Part shown: positions 23,301 to 35,772 of the stretch, piece after piece | Layout of the letters: each line of letters begins with the position of its first letter | Numbering within the stretch: the first letter of the stretch is position 1 | From: Onchocerca lupi | Taxonomy: Eukaryota; Nematoda; Chromadorea; Rhabditida; Onchocercidae | NCBI GenBank assembly: GCA_028564675.1 | Contig: JAOVVO010000162.1 | Coordinates: 62,001 to 126,000, forward strand | Direction of reading: 5' to 3' | DNA: 64,000 nt | The notes under the pieces: generated by a model | Databases searched by the model: none | What the model was told of the DNA's origin: nothing | Seen by the model: only the letters and a program-made list of their open reading frames with translations | Made by a program: the position numbers and the translations under genes

Positions 23301-26300
23301 TCAAGTTTGTAATCACCCATTTTTCATGCCGAGAAAGTTTCACACTTTTTTTTTCAATTTAAAAAAGATTACGTAATCACTCATTTTTATGTTGAAAAAG
23401 TTTAACTACTAAGTTCTTATAAAATTATAAAGTTTAATGAATCTTTTTTTGTTACCGTTGCAAAAATTTTTATTGTAACAACAAATGAGCTAGTCATTAT
23501 GTTTTCTTATATCTGAATGTCTAAAAACGCTTTAATTTAGGTAGTAGAAATGGATATAGTTGAATGTGCAAAAAGTTTCAAAAGAAACTTCAAAAAAGGC
23601 GATTAATAGTAAAATTTCCTTTAGAAATGGCAATCTTTTTCTTCGAAATGAAAATAGTGTGCCGAGAAGTTTAGCTTATCCATTGGTGATATCTAAGAAT
23701 CATTCAAAATAGTGAAAGTCTTTCTTTTTTTTTTGATATTAGATTATTGGATTTTCAAGCTACTGAATTCCTTTTACGACATATATATATATATACAGTG
23801 TAATTGTTCTCTATTTTTTATTATATTGATGATTTTTCGAGACTTTTTTTGCGATGTTTGTTTGTTTATGGAGATGGTATACGTAGCTTATCTTTCATTA
23901 CTTTATTCTCTTTTTTCTTCAATTAATTTCTTTGAAAATTGCATTTTCATCACGAATAATTTGCCTTTTTTTTTAAGAAAAATCACAGTAATTGAATAAT
24001 TATTTCTTGTAATTAATATTTATTCAAATGATTGCGGTAAATAGGAACTTATATATAATAAGAAAATTTCAGTGAGATGGGAAAAAGTTTTTTCGAAAAG
24101 ATCCACACTTTTGAATAATATAGTACAATTCTTCAAACACTGTTACATTTCAGAAGTAAACGATACTAGTCTCGAGAAGAGTCAGAGAATACAGAGGAGG
24201 GGTATGAACAAACGAATGATGGAAGGAATATTCCTGGACAAAATATAATTTGCACTCAGCCCGACGTGTTGATACGTGGTATCCTCTCTTCCCTTCCAAT
24301 CACTGACTTATTCTTTAGAATAACACGGCTTTTGCGATACCGCACGTACACGTCACTGCCAAAACATAACTTGTGGCTTTTTGATTTTCGTGCTAATTAG
24401 GCCTCAAACTATTCATTTTTTCTATAAGCATTTATTGAAATAATAAAATTTCTACGTGCAGAATCGTTTACATATTCCATTTTACGTGTATTTTTTGTTA
24501 AATTTTGTTTACTTGACATTTTCCTTCGAGCACTACTGAGAAGTTCAAACTTTATTGCTTAATTTGCTTTTTTGATAACGCATCATCTGCTTTTCACTGA
24601 AGATAAAGTTTCGTTGCTCATTGCGAAATAGTTTAGTTCGATTATAGAAGAAATATTATAATTTCAAAATTAAATAATTTTGAAATTTTATGGATTCGCA
24701 TTACTTTATATAAATCTGTACATGTTTTGGACATCGAATTTGGAATAAGATTAAATAAATAATGAGAGATTAACTATCTGATTTTTTTCAAAATTTTTCA
24801 TGATTTTTTTTTTCAAAATTTTGTTCAAATGTATCAATTTTTTTTTTAATTCCTCGTCGCTTTTAATAATATTCAAACTGCTGCACTGCGTATAATACCA
24901 TGTACTGAATTATTGTAATAGGTATTATTATAAACTCGTTCAAAAATTCATTTGGATTTTTACGAGTATTTGCAATATATAATATGAAAAACAGCTTGTG
25001 TGATAATGATCAGCTTGATAATACAAGGGAGGGATCGATGTGACCGAATTCTAATAAACTATTAATATTGCTAATAAACTATTGATATTGCTGATAATGT
25101 AATGGTGGAGATTGTGGTGATATTCAGCAGTAGCATCATCAACTGAACAATTGTAAATGTCGATAATTAACAGTGTTAGATAAAGCTTGTGAACTTTCGA
25201 AGCACTTTGTGCTATCGTCAGTATCATCATTACTACTGCTACTATACCACTACGACGACTACTATTCCTACTACTAGTCTATCTTAATTATTTTATCTAA
25301 TTTACTTATCTCTTTATCTATCTATAGCCTATTACTATATTCGTAGTTCATCTTTCCATCAATCTATTAATACACCAATATATGATCTAGCAACTATTCA
25401 ACTATTCATTTACCTGCTTTAATATTAGTTGATTTGTGATCTTTATTATATCCTACTGGCAGTATGTGAATATTTGCAGGTACCATTTCAGTTTCGCTGA
25501 TCTTCGCAAGAAATTCCAAAAGTTAATTCTCAATCCGTAGTACTTTCCCTTTTATACCATGATTAAATCGATGTTTATTGCTATATTTTTAGTTGACAAA
25601 GTTCGCATTTTCAAAGTGATTTGATCGGATCGGCCTGTTGGTATTCGCACTTTTCTTCTCATCTTTCAGTTAGCGGCAACAACCATCAACCATAGACAAA
25701 TTTCATTGTCGGTAATATTGGTTACTGCTTTCACCGCTGCCACTCTCGTTACAACGACGTATCGAAGTGTCACCACCGCTGCACTGTTGTGCATTAACAG
25801 ATGCACTAACACATGCATTAACACACACACACACACATGCACGCACAATGTTTTAAGCCCTGATCGCTTTCTCCACACATACAACGTTATTTGACGTTTT
25901 AATTCGTCACATAACATCTCTATGTTTTATGTATGCTTAGCTGTTAGAAACATCACATTCACTTCTTGCGTTACGTAACTGCGTCGATTCCGTCTACACT
26001 TTTCCATACCAGACGCTAATCATTTGTTTGACTTATCACCTAATACTCATCGGGTCTTGATCTGCAAGTAAAGGAACTATTTTTGTGTGAGCGTCATCAA
26101 AGCAGTAGAAATTTGCATTCGAGATGGATAGTAATTGAATAAAATAGTATGCAGATTCATCATTGTTAAGTACGCGTCAAGAAGTGCATTATGCCAGCAT
26201 TACGACGAAGCATTGTAAATGTTGGCAGAAATTGTTAGCTGCGCTAGCACTTTCACACGTACTTGTTGTTCTTGAAATGTTTGTTTTCTAGTATGAGTAA

Positions 26301-27863
26301 ATGTGGATATAAATGCTCGTTTCTTCATAGCACAATTAAAAATTATGAAATGAACAAGTGAAATTTCAAAGTACTTTTATTCTGAACTTCTCTATGTCTT
26401 CCTTTGTGTTTGCGCAACTTTTAATTTGCGAATACGTGATATATTCCGTGGCACAATTATGCCCTAATAAAAAGTATTAAGTCTACTATTCACCAGAAAT
26501 TAACTTCAGTCAAATAGAAATATATAATTCATGAAATCTGGAGAAAATGGAGGTATGAAATCTTTTCTTCGGAATTTTTGGATTGTATCAAGTTTTGTAC
26601 AATTGTCACCTATCTGATATATTGGTTACATATTCGTCTCTAATGGTTGCCAATAAACAATCAAACTGCAACATTTTATTTTCCGCTATTCTTGGACTTT
26701 TGCTATAGTTTTATTTGTATTTTTCCCTTACAACCATTAGTTCACAGTTTAGTGATGAAGATTTGTATTGTCAGAATTTCACTTTCTTCTCAATTTATCT
26801 TGTATTACGATCTTGATGATTTCAAATGGCACTCTTTTTCAAGTTGTCATGATTAAAATAAGTAGAATAAGTACGACTGAATACTTTATCTCTTTCGTTT
26901 GCAACCAATTTTGCGTCGCTCCGGAATTTTGGAATATACTCACTTCTGAATGCATAAAATTTGCATTTCTAATTTTATCGATTTTATAACTCATTAGATG
27001 TTTCCCTTTCTCGCACAGTCCGCTAAAGATGTCTTACAATTTTACGATTACTTCTACGGATTCTGATATTGCAACTTTTTCTTTCGCCTTTTCAGCGCGG
27101 ATATGTAGCTGATATAGTAGTAAACGCACACAGATATAGATATGAAGCAGATGTTAGTGGAACAGGGTTGCCGTTGGAATTTTGTCTATATGTTTACTTT
27201 TCGCTTCAAGATTTGGAAGATTCCACTGCAAACTTGCATTAATCGCAATCGCCTAGCTAGCTGGTAATTTATATAGGTCTCTTGAGCAACTGATTGACTT
27301 CTGGCATTTTAACAAATCTCAATTCCAATTCTATCCATCGAATAAGTCTAAATTTCAAAATCTTTCAATCAAAAAAATTGATTTTTAATTTATATAATCT
27401 GGGTATGATCCGTATATTCATTCAAAGCTTTTTTAGTCTTCATTTCTTACGAACCAGAAAACCAATTTAGTTTAGGAAACCGATAGATTCTCATGTACTT
27501 CCCGTCGCAAATTATCCCATCGACTAGCGATTCTTGTGCTCGATTTCTTTTCTGGAAGTTTGGAACGTTAATCGGATTAAATTTCAGTTCGTTTCTGTAC
27601 CTATGAAGATATAGGATTTCGATTATAGAATCAGATTAATCAAAATCCATGTTTCCAAGAAGGTAGCATATTTTTTAACGAACTCGAATTTAATTTCCCA
27701 TTCAAAAATAAACTAAATCCATTTTTGATTCTTTACAAACTCAGCTTAGAACGCGATTAATTCAAAAAACATTTTTGAATTTATGAACTTCCTTGTTGAC
27801 TTGAGCAAAAAATTTTATCTCGTTTTCATGTCCCTTTAAAACTGTCAGTAAAAAGAGAGGAAG
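20317..27863. other. divergent intergenic region between ppm-1.H and the HTH-module gene
   Basis: About 7.5 kb with no supported gene. Contents: a T-run at about 21721-21744; a slightly GC-richer block at 22400-22950 with a CTG/GTG/GGT-rich stretch around 22615-22655; an imperfect CTA-rich stretch near 25230-25280; a CA-repeat at about 25823-25840; and a perfect palindrome at 24661-24686. Open frames such as 20890-21219 (-), 23712-23999 (+) and 25666-25917 (-) lack domains and good splice context. Promoters for both flanking genes should lie here, but I could not define elements. Confidence 0.5.
24661..24686. repeat. perfect 12-bp palindrome with 2-nt centre
   Basis: ATTTCAAAATTA-AA-TAATTTTGAAAT. 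Perfect arms in AT-rich DNA; could be chance or a small hairpin. Confidence 0.6.
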
Positions 27864-30800
27864 ATGAAGCAAATAAAACTTATTTTGAAGCTCCAGGCTT
27901 GTCAGTTTCAGTTATTCCGGTATATATTTTTCTTACTTTTTGTATTATTTTAATTGGAACTATAGTTTCAGTCGCAAAAAATATTGAATCTTAATTAATT
28001 GTTTAGGGGGAAGAAGCGATTAAACGAAGAGCCAGATATCGGAGAAATTTCAAAGAGGCGATATAGAATTCCGGGATTTACGCCTTTTAAACAGGTCGAA
28101 ATTCCTGCGAGTTGGAAGCTCGAATCACGAAGTTAGTTTTCGCATTATTTCATAGTAATTATTTCACTGCTAATTATTTTACATATCTCTCAGTTGAAAT
28201 TTGCTCCAAAAACTACTAAAATATCTCCAAAATACTGTCTTTCCTGTTTTCAATCTTCCTTCTTTCCCTGTCCCCCTCATTTTCCTCACCATTCCTTGTT
28301 TATCATTGAGTTTTTTATAACTTGGTCAACAAAAAAATTATTTTAAGAGCTGCGGGAAGCGGTACGTACATCAGTTGCGCACTGCCATTATGATGATCCA
28401 TCCAAACGTGAAAGGCTCGGAAATGCTGTGTTTGAAGCGTTAAGTGGACAGAAAACGATGAAAGCTGCTGCTACTACACATGAGGCTAATCATTATGCTA
28501 TTTTAATATAAGTAAAATGTTGAAGCTTCAAGGAGACGTAATATCATCGTTGGAAATTATACCGGATTTGAATTTGAACATTAGATTGGTCCCCCGTTAT
28601 TCGATCTGTTTATTTATTTATTTATTTTTTTGTTAAAAATTTTTCAACTGCCTTTGCATATTATAGTCGAATTTTGTAAAAAGTATGGCAATAAAAAGGA
28701 ATTCAAATACCCTTTTTTTGCAAGCTTATATAATTTTATCTAAAAAGTTCAGCTAATTTAATGACATAAAATTTGTAAGTGCAATTATTTTGATAGCTCT
28801 ACACTATATACCGAAAGAATATTTAAGTGCACTCGAACTTATCAGGAACTTTCGTTAATTTAATTTCAAAACTTTGCAGGTACCATTTACAACTTTGCAA
28901 ACTTATTTTCATCGTTCACGAGCTCGAATGGCAAAAATAATGAGTGATAGTGACAACGCACTTCCGGAACAAATTCAGATTCCCGTATCTGTAATTTTTA
29001 GTTATTTCGAATTTAAGTGATAATTCATTTTTAATTCAAATTCCAAAGCTGTGAAATTTATTAATTATGTTGAGTCTTCAAGTCTTATACTAATTTCTTA
29101 TACGTAGGTTTTTTGAAAGTTTTATATTTTAAAGATGAACACTAAAATCTGCAGAAACTCAGTCATCTTTATCACGATAGATTTTTACGAAGAATGCTAA
29201 TTTTTAACCAAACAAACTACTGTCTTAGATTTGGACAGATCGTGCAAAATTTAGGTAATGTCGCTTCATGCTATCATAATGATAATTTTAGCCTTAATTT
29301 AAGTCTCGACATTTTTAAAATCAAATTTTAGCTTACCCTTTCTTCTTCCGATACGGGTAATGCGCTCGCAGAAGAAAAAATATCTCCAGTGGAGTCGAAA
29401 AAATCAAAGCGATTGGATTCTTTGTTGGATGTTCTTGTGGGTAAAGTGGTGGGAAGTGATACTTGGGTTAACGGTAGTTCAAAATTTGTAAATTGTCATT
29501 AATTGAGGAATTATGAAAATATACTGGTGTAAAAATTATCATACAGATGCAAGTCGATGCAAGTTAAATTATTAAATTTGTCTTCAGTTTTATTGTAGAT
29601 TTTAATTATTCAAACTGTTTTAAATAGCTATAGCTGATTCCATTATCTCGTCATAGCATATTAGTTTAAATGTAAAAATTGTTTCAGAGCTATAAATTGC
29701 AGGAAGTTCACCACCCTCAGATTTTTCACCTCAAAAATTGGGTTCTAGTAAAAGAAAGCCAAAGGAAGTTCATCGAATTACGCCATCAACAACGAAAAAT
29801 GGAAGTTTAGAAGATGACTGTGAGTCACCAGACTGGTTCAGTGATCAATCACAAGTACTTTTTCAAAGCTTTTCAGAATATTTGTTTTATTTATGGCTTA
29901 GCGAAACATTCAGTTTCATCGCAAAACAATTTCTTCGAGTCCCAAGAACATTTGGAAGGAATCAAACTTAAGTACCTTGATAAAAATGTTCTGTTATATT
30001 TAAGTATTCATTTTCTTTTTTTTTTTTTTTTTTTTCTATAGTTTTTCAAGGTTACGTGCGATATTATGCCCAATCGTCCTGTTAAAACTATTATTACCAA
30101 ATCGGACGAAGTAACAACAAAGTATAGTTTGGAGGAAGTAATGGCAATAATCAGATCTGTGATATCGGATTCTTCCCTGGATGAGAATACAAAAAAGTCG
30201 CTGAGAGGAATAATCGGCCGAATACTCGATAAATCGTTGAATATTAATGTAAGTTACCATCTCTTTGAAAGTTTTATTGTTTTCTAGTTTTTTTATTCTT
30301 AATGAAAAAATTTCGCTACCTTGCAAAATGAATTTTGATATATACTTATCTGATGTTATTTGTTTTCAGGATATGTGTACTTTTTTAAGATTGGATTCTG
30401 CTCAGACAGATTCTAATGTTTATCGAGTTGACCAACTTTTGAAGTTTCCGGATAAAAGTGCGTTTTTAATTACGTGTCATTTCTTTGAGCTGATTGGTTT
30501 TTCAGCATCATGATATCGTCCAATCTTTCGCATATTTTATCAGGTTCCGTCTCTTCATGCCTGGATTTTTGATTTTAAATTTTTGCGATTACTCCTGAAT
30601 AATTTTAGATGAAATTGATTTCGAGAAAGCTGCTAAAAACAAGAATCATGCACTATATTTGTCGTCTGAATCGCAAAATTGCGAGTGTTTGGATAAGATA
30701 GAGAAGTGCGTAAATGATGTTTGTCGTTTTTCGCATTATCCAGCTTTGCAGAAGGAAGCTTTGCGTAAAGCTGTTGCAATGTTAGTCTTTTTTGCTAGTA

Positions 30801-33800
30801 ACAAGGAAGCAGTCTTTGGAAAATATTTGACGAACTTCATATGTAAGACTGAATTAAGACATAACCCGAATTTTTAAACCGGACTAAAAAATCCATAGAT
30901 TTATATGAAATAAATTTAGGGTACTTCGTGGCGAATATAGTGTTAGTGGAGCAGCAAGTATTATGGAATTGCCTACGTCAACTGTACATCCTTATGTGCA
31001 TCGTGCGCGAGCTGCACTGGAGACCTTTTTGCCACAACAAGCCGGTTAATTTAATGTTTTAAATAAGAAGGTATTAGAATTGAGACAAGGTTTAAGGTAG
31101 AGTGGATTTAAAATTCACTCTTTTTGTAGAAGCATGATAAATTTGTAGAAAATCAGATGTAATTGTGAAATTCTTTCAATTGATTGATTATTATAAGTTT
31201 TAATATTTTAACTCATTTTCTGTTTTATATACTGCTGGATTTAGAGACTTCGAGCAGAGAAACAACAGCTGATGAATGTATTCTGCGCAGTAGTTCTGTT
31301 TCGAAGGAAGTTGAGATAGTGATCTCAGATCTTATGAAAATTTCATCGTATGATCTGAACGGACAACGAAAGTTGCACGACGCACTTTCTGAAGTTTGAT
31401 TTAATTTCTGGCTTTTCTATCTGGTATTATCCTTATTAGAAGACGGTACACTGGTTAAAAAGGTAATTATGCTTGGATGATCGAAGTACTCCATAAATAT
31501 AAGTCCAGCAAGTCTTAATTAGTTGTGTTATTAGGAATAATTATTTTTTTTTAATTCATGTAGGCAGAATTTGATGTGTTTATAATCTTATATTGCCATC
31601 TGCTTGCTGTCAGAGTTGCACTTAAAAATTCATAGTCACAATGGTAGGCTATTTTCAAAGACTATTTGATTTAAATTCTAGCGTTTTCCGATTGTTTTAA
31701 TGCATTCATTTGTTGCACATTTTATTTGGGTGAAATATTGATTTCTTATCTTTGAAGGTTTTGACGAAAGATGTTCCAGTCACGGAAGTTTCCAGTAAAT
31801 ATGGGATAGCAGTTAGTGCATTTCAACCGTACATTACGAAAGCTCGCGTTCTACTTGGACAATCACCTTATCCAACATCGTCTAATATCAGGGTTTACTT
31901 CATAGAATAAAAAACAAGAAATATTGTTTCATGAAATTTTAAATGGCACAAAAGTTTGGATGAAATTAATTTGACACTATAAATAGTGATGGCTTTCAAA
32001 TCAGCATCTGGCACTTTTTCGCTTTGGTTGAATCAAGATTTATTTCAGGAAACACCGGTGAAGTTGGATGCAAAATTACCAAATAATAATGAAAAACATG
32101 CAAATGAAGAAAATGATTTCAGTAAAATGCTGGTGTTTGATTCAACCGAATCTTCATTGAGAAATATTTCTATTGGTGATGCAATTTTTACAAATGAGGC
32201 TTATGGTGACTTCCGGACTCAAAAAGTTTTCGAACAACTGTTGTGAAAAGTGTTTCTAAAATCTTCGGCAGTTATTTCAAAATTGAAGAAAGGAAAAAAT
32301 CAAATGTCTCACAAAATTCGTGGAGACTGCACTAGTCCTTATTAATGAATTTGCTTTACAATTCAATGTTTCTAATTACTGTGCAGTAGTAATTGTTATC
32401 AGAAATACACTTTTTCAAAACAGTTGATAAATTATTATACTTTAGTATTTATGAACCACTGCAAAATTTTAGCTCATCCTTCGTTTCATCCAAGCATTGC
32501 AAAGTGTTTTTCAAAGCATGAAAAACGATATAATGCTGGAAACCTATTGTCAAAAGCGGATGAATCAACCAGTGACTGCCCTCATACTGAAAACTTGCAA
32601 ATTAATGCAATTGATGGTCTTAATAGCAGCAGTGATGAATTTGATGATGGTTAGATCTTTTTTTTGTTTGTGTGAGATACTCAGTGCTATGGAATCTTTG
32701 TTTATAAATAAACTAAGAAAGGTTATGGTTAAGTTTAAAAACAGAAAAATTGGAAATGAAGGTAATTTCATATGTAGCATTATAATTGGACCTAGCAATT
32801 TAAGCATTCAGACTCACATTTCCAGCTAGCCATATTCAACCAAACATAGATAAAATTCGTCCTAGACGCGGTAAACGAACTGAAAATATAAATGCTACAA
32901 GTCCTGGAGAAATGGAACCATCATCAGATAATACTATTGTTTCACGTGTTGAAAATGGAAGTGATGATAGCAATGACGAATTTGATGGCTGTTAGTTCTT
33001 ACAATTTTTATTTGCAATCGAAAATTTGTTTAAAACTCCAATTTTAAAATTTAATATTTTTATTTCTCGTTCACATCTTTTATGATTTTTAGCCAATTTT
33101 TGTACTGATGTACTTTCTTGAAAATGTTTCCAGTGCCACGTTCAATTCGAGGTGTAGCAAAACTTCTTTCTGATACGAAGTTGGACAAATTAAGTACGAA
33201 GGATTATGCTGGAACGCCGGAAAATTTGGCTATTAAAATAGATAAGGTAATTTTTGCATTTTTTTAAAGTATAAAAATTTTCTTTAGTAACCAGATCTTA
33301 CAATATTGTGAACTTATTTCTGAATTTGAAGAAAAAATATTTTTAGGTCTTGCGTCAGTATCGTTTTCGCGGTGACCGTAAAAAAATGCGCGATGGAATT
33401 CTCGAAGTTTTATATAAATCTAAAACTCTTAGTGAGGCTTGTAAAGGGAATAGTTTGGCTCCAACAACATTGAGTACTTATGTACGTCTGGTAAAAGTGC
33501 TCATTAATACAGAGAAAACTGTAAGCTTTCTGTTTTTTTTTCTTTAGAAATTTTCGAATATACTAGTGGAGGCTATATTTTCTTTATATTTCTTGAGACT
33601 TTTTGGGTTTTGGATTTATGCTTTTTTAAAGTAACTGAGAATTTATGCGCTATTTATTATGGTTGTCTTTTTATATCTTTGCGAAATATAAGTTGGTTTA
33701 CGTATGAGAAATTTCTTTTCTTTTTCTGAAATTTTTCTTTTTTCGAGTATATGTTTTTAATAGCACTTCATCTGATAAAGATAATTGCCTTTTATCCAGT

Positions 33801-35736
33801 AATAACAAAAACGGATCATTAAATTATGAAAGAAATGATGCTAAAAAAAATGTTTTTTTTTTTTTGTTTGAAAAGTGCGAAAGAATTAGTTCTATCTTGT
33901 CGCTGCCAGATATTCTAAAGTTGACCGAAAATAAAAATAATCTCAGTGGGAATTTGACACTAAGAAATAAATTACGGAAGGGGAAATTCTCCACCGAATT
34001 AACCGAGAAGGTAGTATTTGTGTATGGGAATTTTATTATAGGGATTTCGGTATATTCTTGTTTTTTTTTTGAACATTCATTTGTGCACAGAAGTTTCTGT
34101 GCTTGATTTTTTGCTTATTTGTCTGTTGGGATTTTTTCATATACACATTGTTTGCATTTACTTATTTAAGGGCATGAAAGGAAGACTTGTTATAACTTCG
34201 TCATGTTCAAGTAAAATAACATCCGCAGACATTGAAAATGGTCAGGATTTCGGTATTTTGTCTGCTGAATCATCGAACAATACATGTTTCGAGCAACTGA
34301 CAAAAAAAGTAAAATTGAATTTCTAATTTTTACATTGTATTTATTCATGTCTTATGGATTTTAAAAAATTCTTAAAGACCATTCATCTTGAGCTGTTATC
34401 ATGTTCTTATATTCTGTCATTATTTATTTCTGATTTTTTAAAACGTGGCAGCACTCTGATGAGAGTATAATTTATTGTTTGTTGACAATATGGAATACAC
34501 TCTTGCGTCATCCAAATGGTCAAAACACTTTTGCTTCATTGGATTTGATGTTCATTGAAGTTGCTAGGGGAAATTATTTTGCAAAAAAATATGACATTTC
34601 ATGGATTATACGGTAAAAATAATCAAGATTATCGTTATAGTGAGGAAACTTATCAGATTGGGGGTTTCGAAAAGTAGCTATCATAGCATCTTATTAAAAG
34701 TCAGTTGCATGCTAAAAATTTTTGCTCAATTTTCTCGTAGTGTAGAAATTATAATGTCTCGGTTCTTGGAAATATGCTTTTCGTGAATAAAAATTTTTGT
34801 TATCCTTTAAGCAAAAAATTTCAGCAAAGTCTTCCGATGGAATCGACTAGTTCAACGGAAGAAGACACGAAGATTGATACTGAACTGCTAATTCAAAATG
34901 TTAATGTGATGATGCTACATTCGAAACCGATAATGAATAATTTGGAAAATTTTTACAAAGTGCTGATTGCTTACCTTATTGAACAACAATATCGACGTTC
35001 TGAAGAAGCCCAAGAAGTACGACTTGCTATTGTCGAATTTCCCACGCCGTTTTGAATTACATATTTATAAATCACCTAATTTAAACTTATCTTATTTGCT
35101 TTCCTACTTCTCCACTTGAATGACTGAACATAAATTTTTTGTATCAAGTTCCTCATTTTACTTATGTGTTTTATAAATTTCATTCATCTAAATGTGTTTT
35201 ATAAATTTTTCATTTTTTTTTCATGTATATAAGTGGTAAATGTTCTTGGCTTTGAAATTTACTGGATTTTTAATTTCCATCTCAAGTCAGTAATTTCAGA
35301 AAATGCGTGCAAGTTTGGAATATGTATTACTCGATGGCTTATCAGTTACTGAGGCTTTGAAGGTTCATAAAGGTCCAACGGAACATGTTTTGCAAGTAAC
35401 TTTTCTCTTAAATTTAGTTAAGTTTGGTTGAATTTCTCAATATCAGTGTTTCTTTTTTTGGTTGTAACTGGAGTTTATTCTATGTGAAACTGAACTAAGA
35501 TGAATCAATTATTGATTAACAGAAGTTTCCAGGCTTATTCAGAAAAGCTAGGGATCTGAAGTTTTGTGTTTAAGTAGCTCCAACCTAAGATATTTGAAAA
35601 TTTTTAAAATAAACGATATCTGACGATATATTTTCAATTTTTCTGTGGGAAAGATCTATTTGTTTTCCTCGTCTGGTTTTCTTGTTGTCTTTTTTTCAGT
35701 TACATGTAAACCATGGTTGCCTGACAGAGAGGAAAA

Positions 35737-35772
<36 letters not shown>

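Noticed and set aside
31986..32246. An 86-codon + frame starting with ATG as a separate gene
   Set aside because: The strong acceptor TTTATTTCAG at 32048 is in phase with the preceding exon of the HTH-module gene. Sequence before it is intron, and the tail after about 32175 is past a usable donor.
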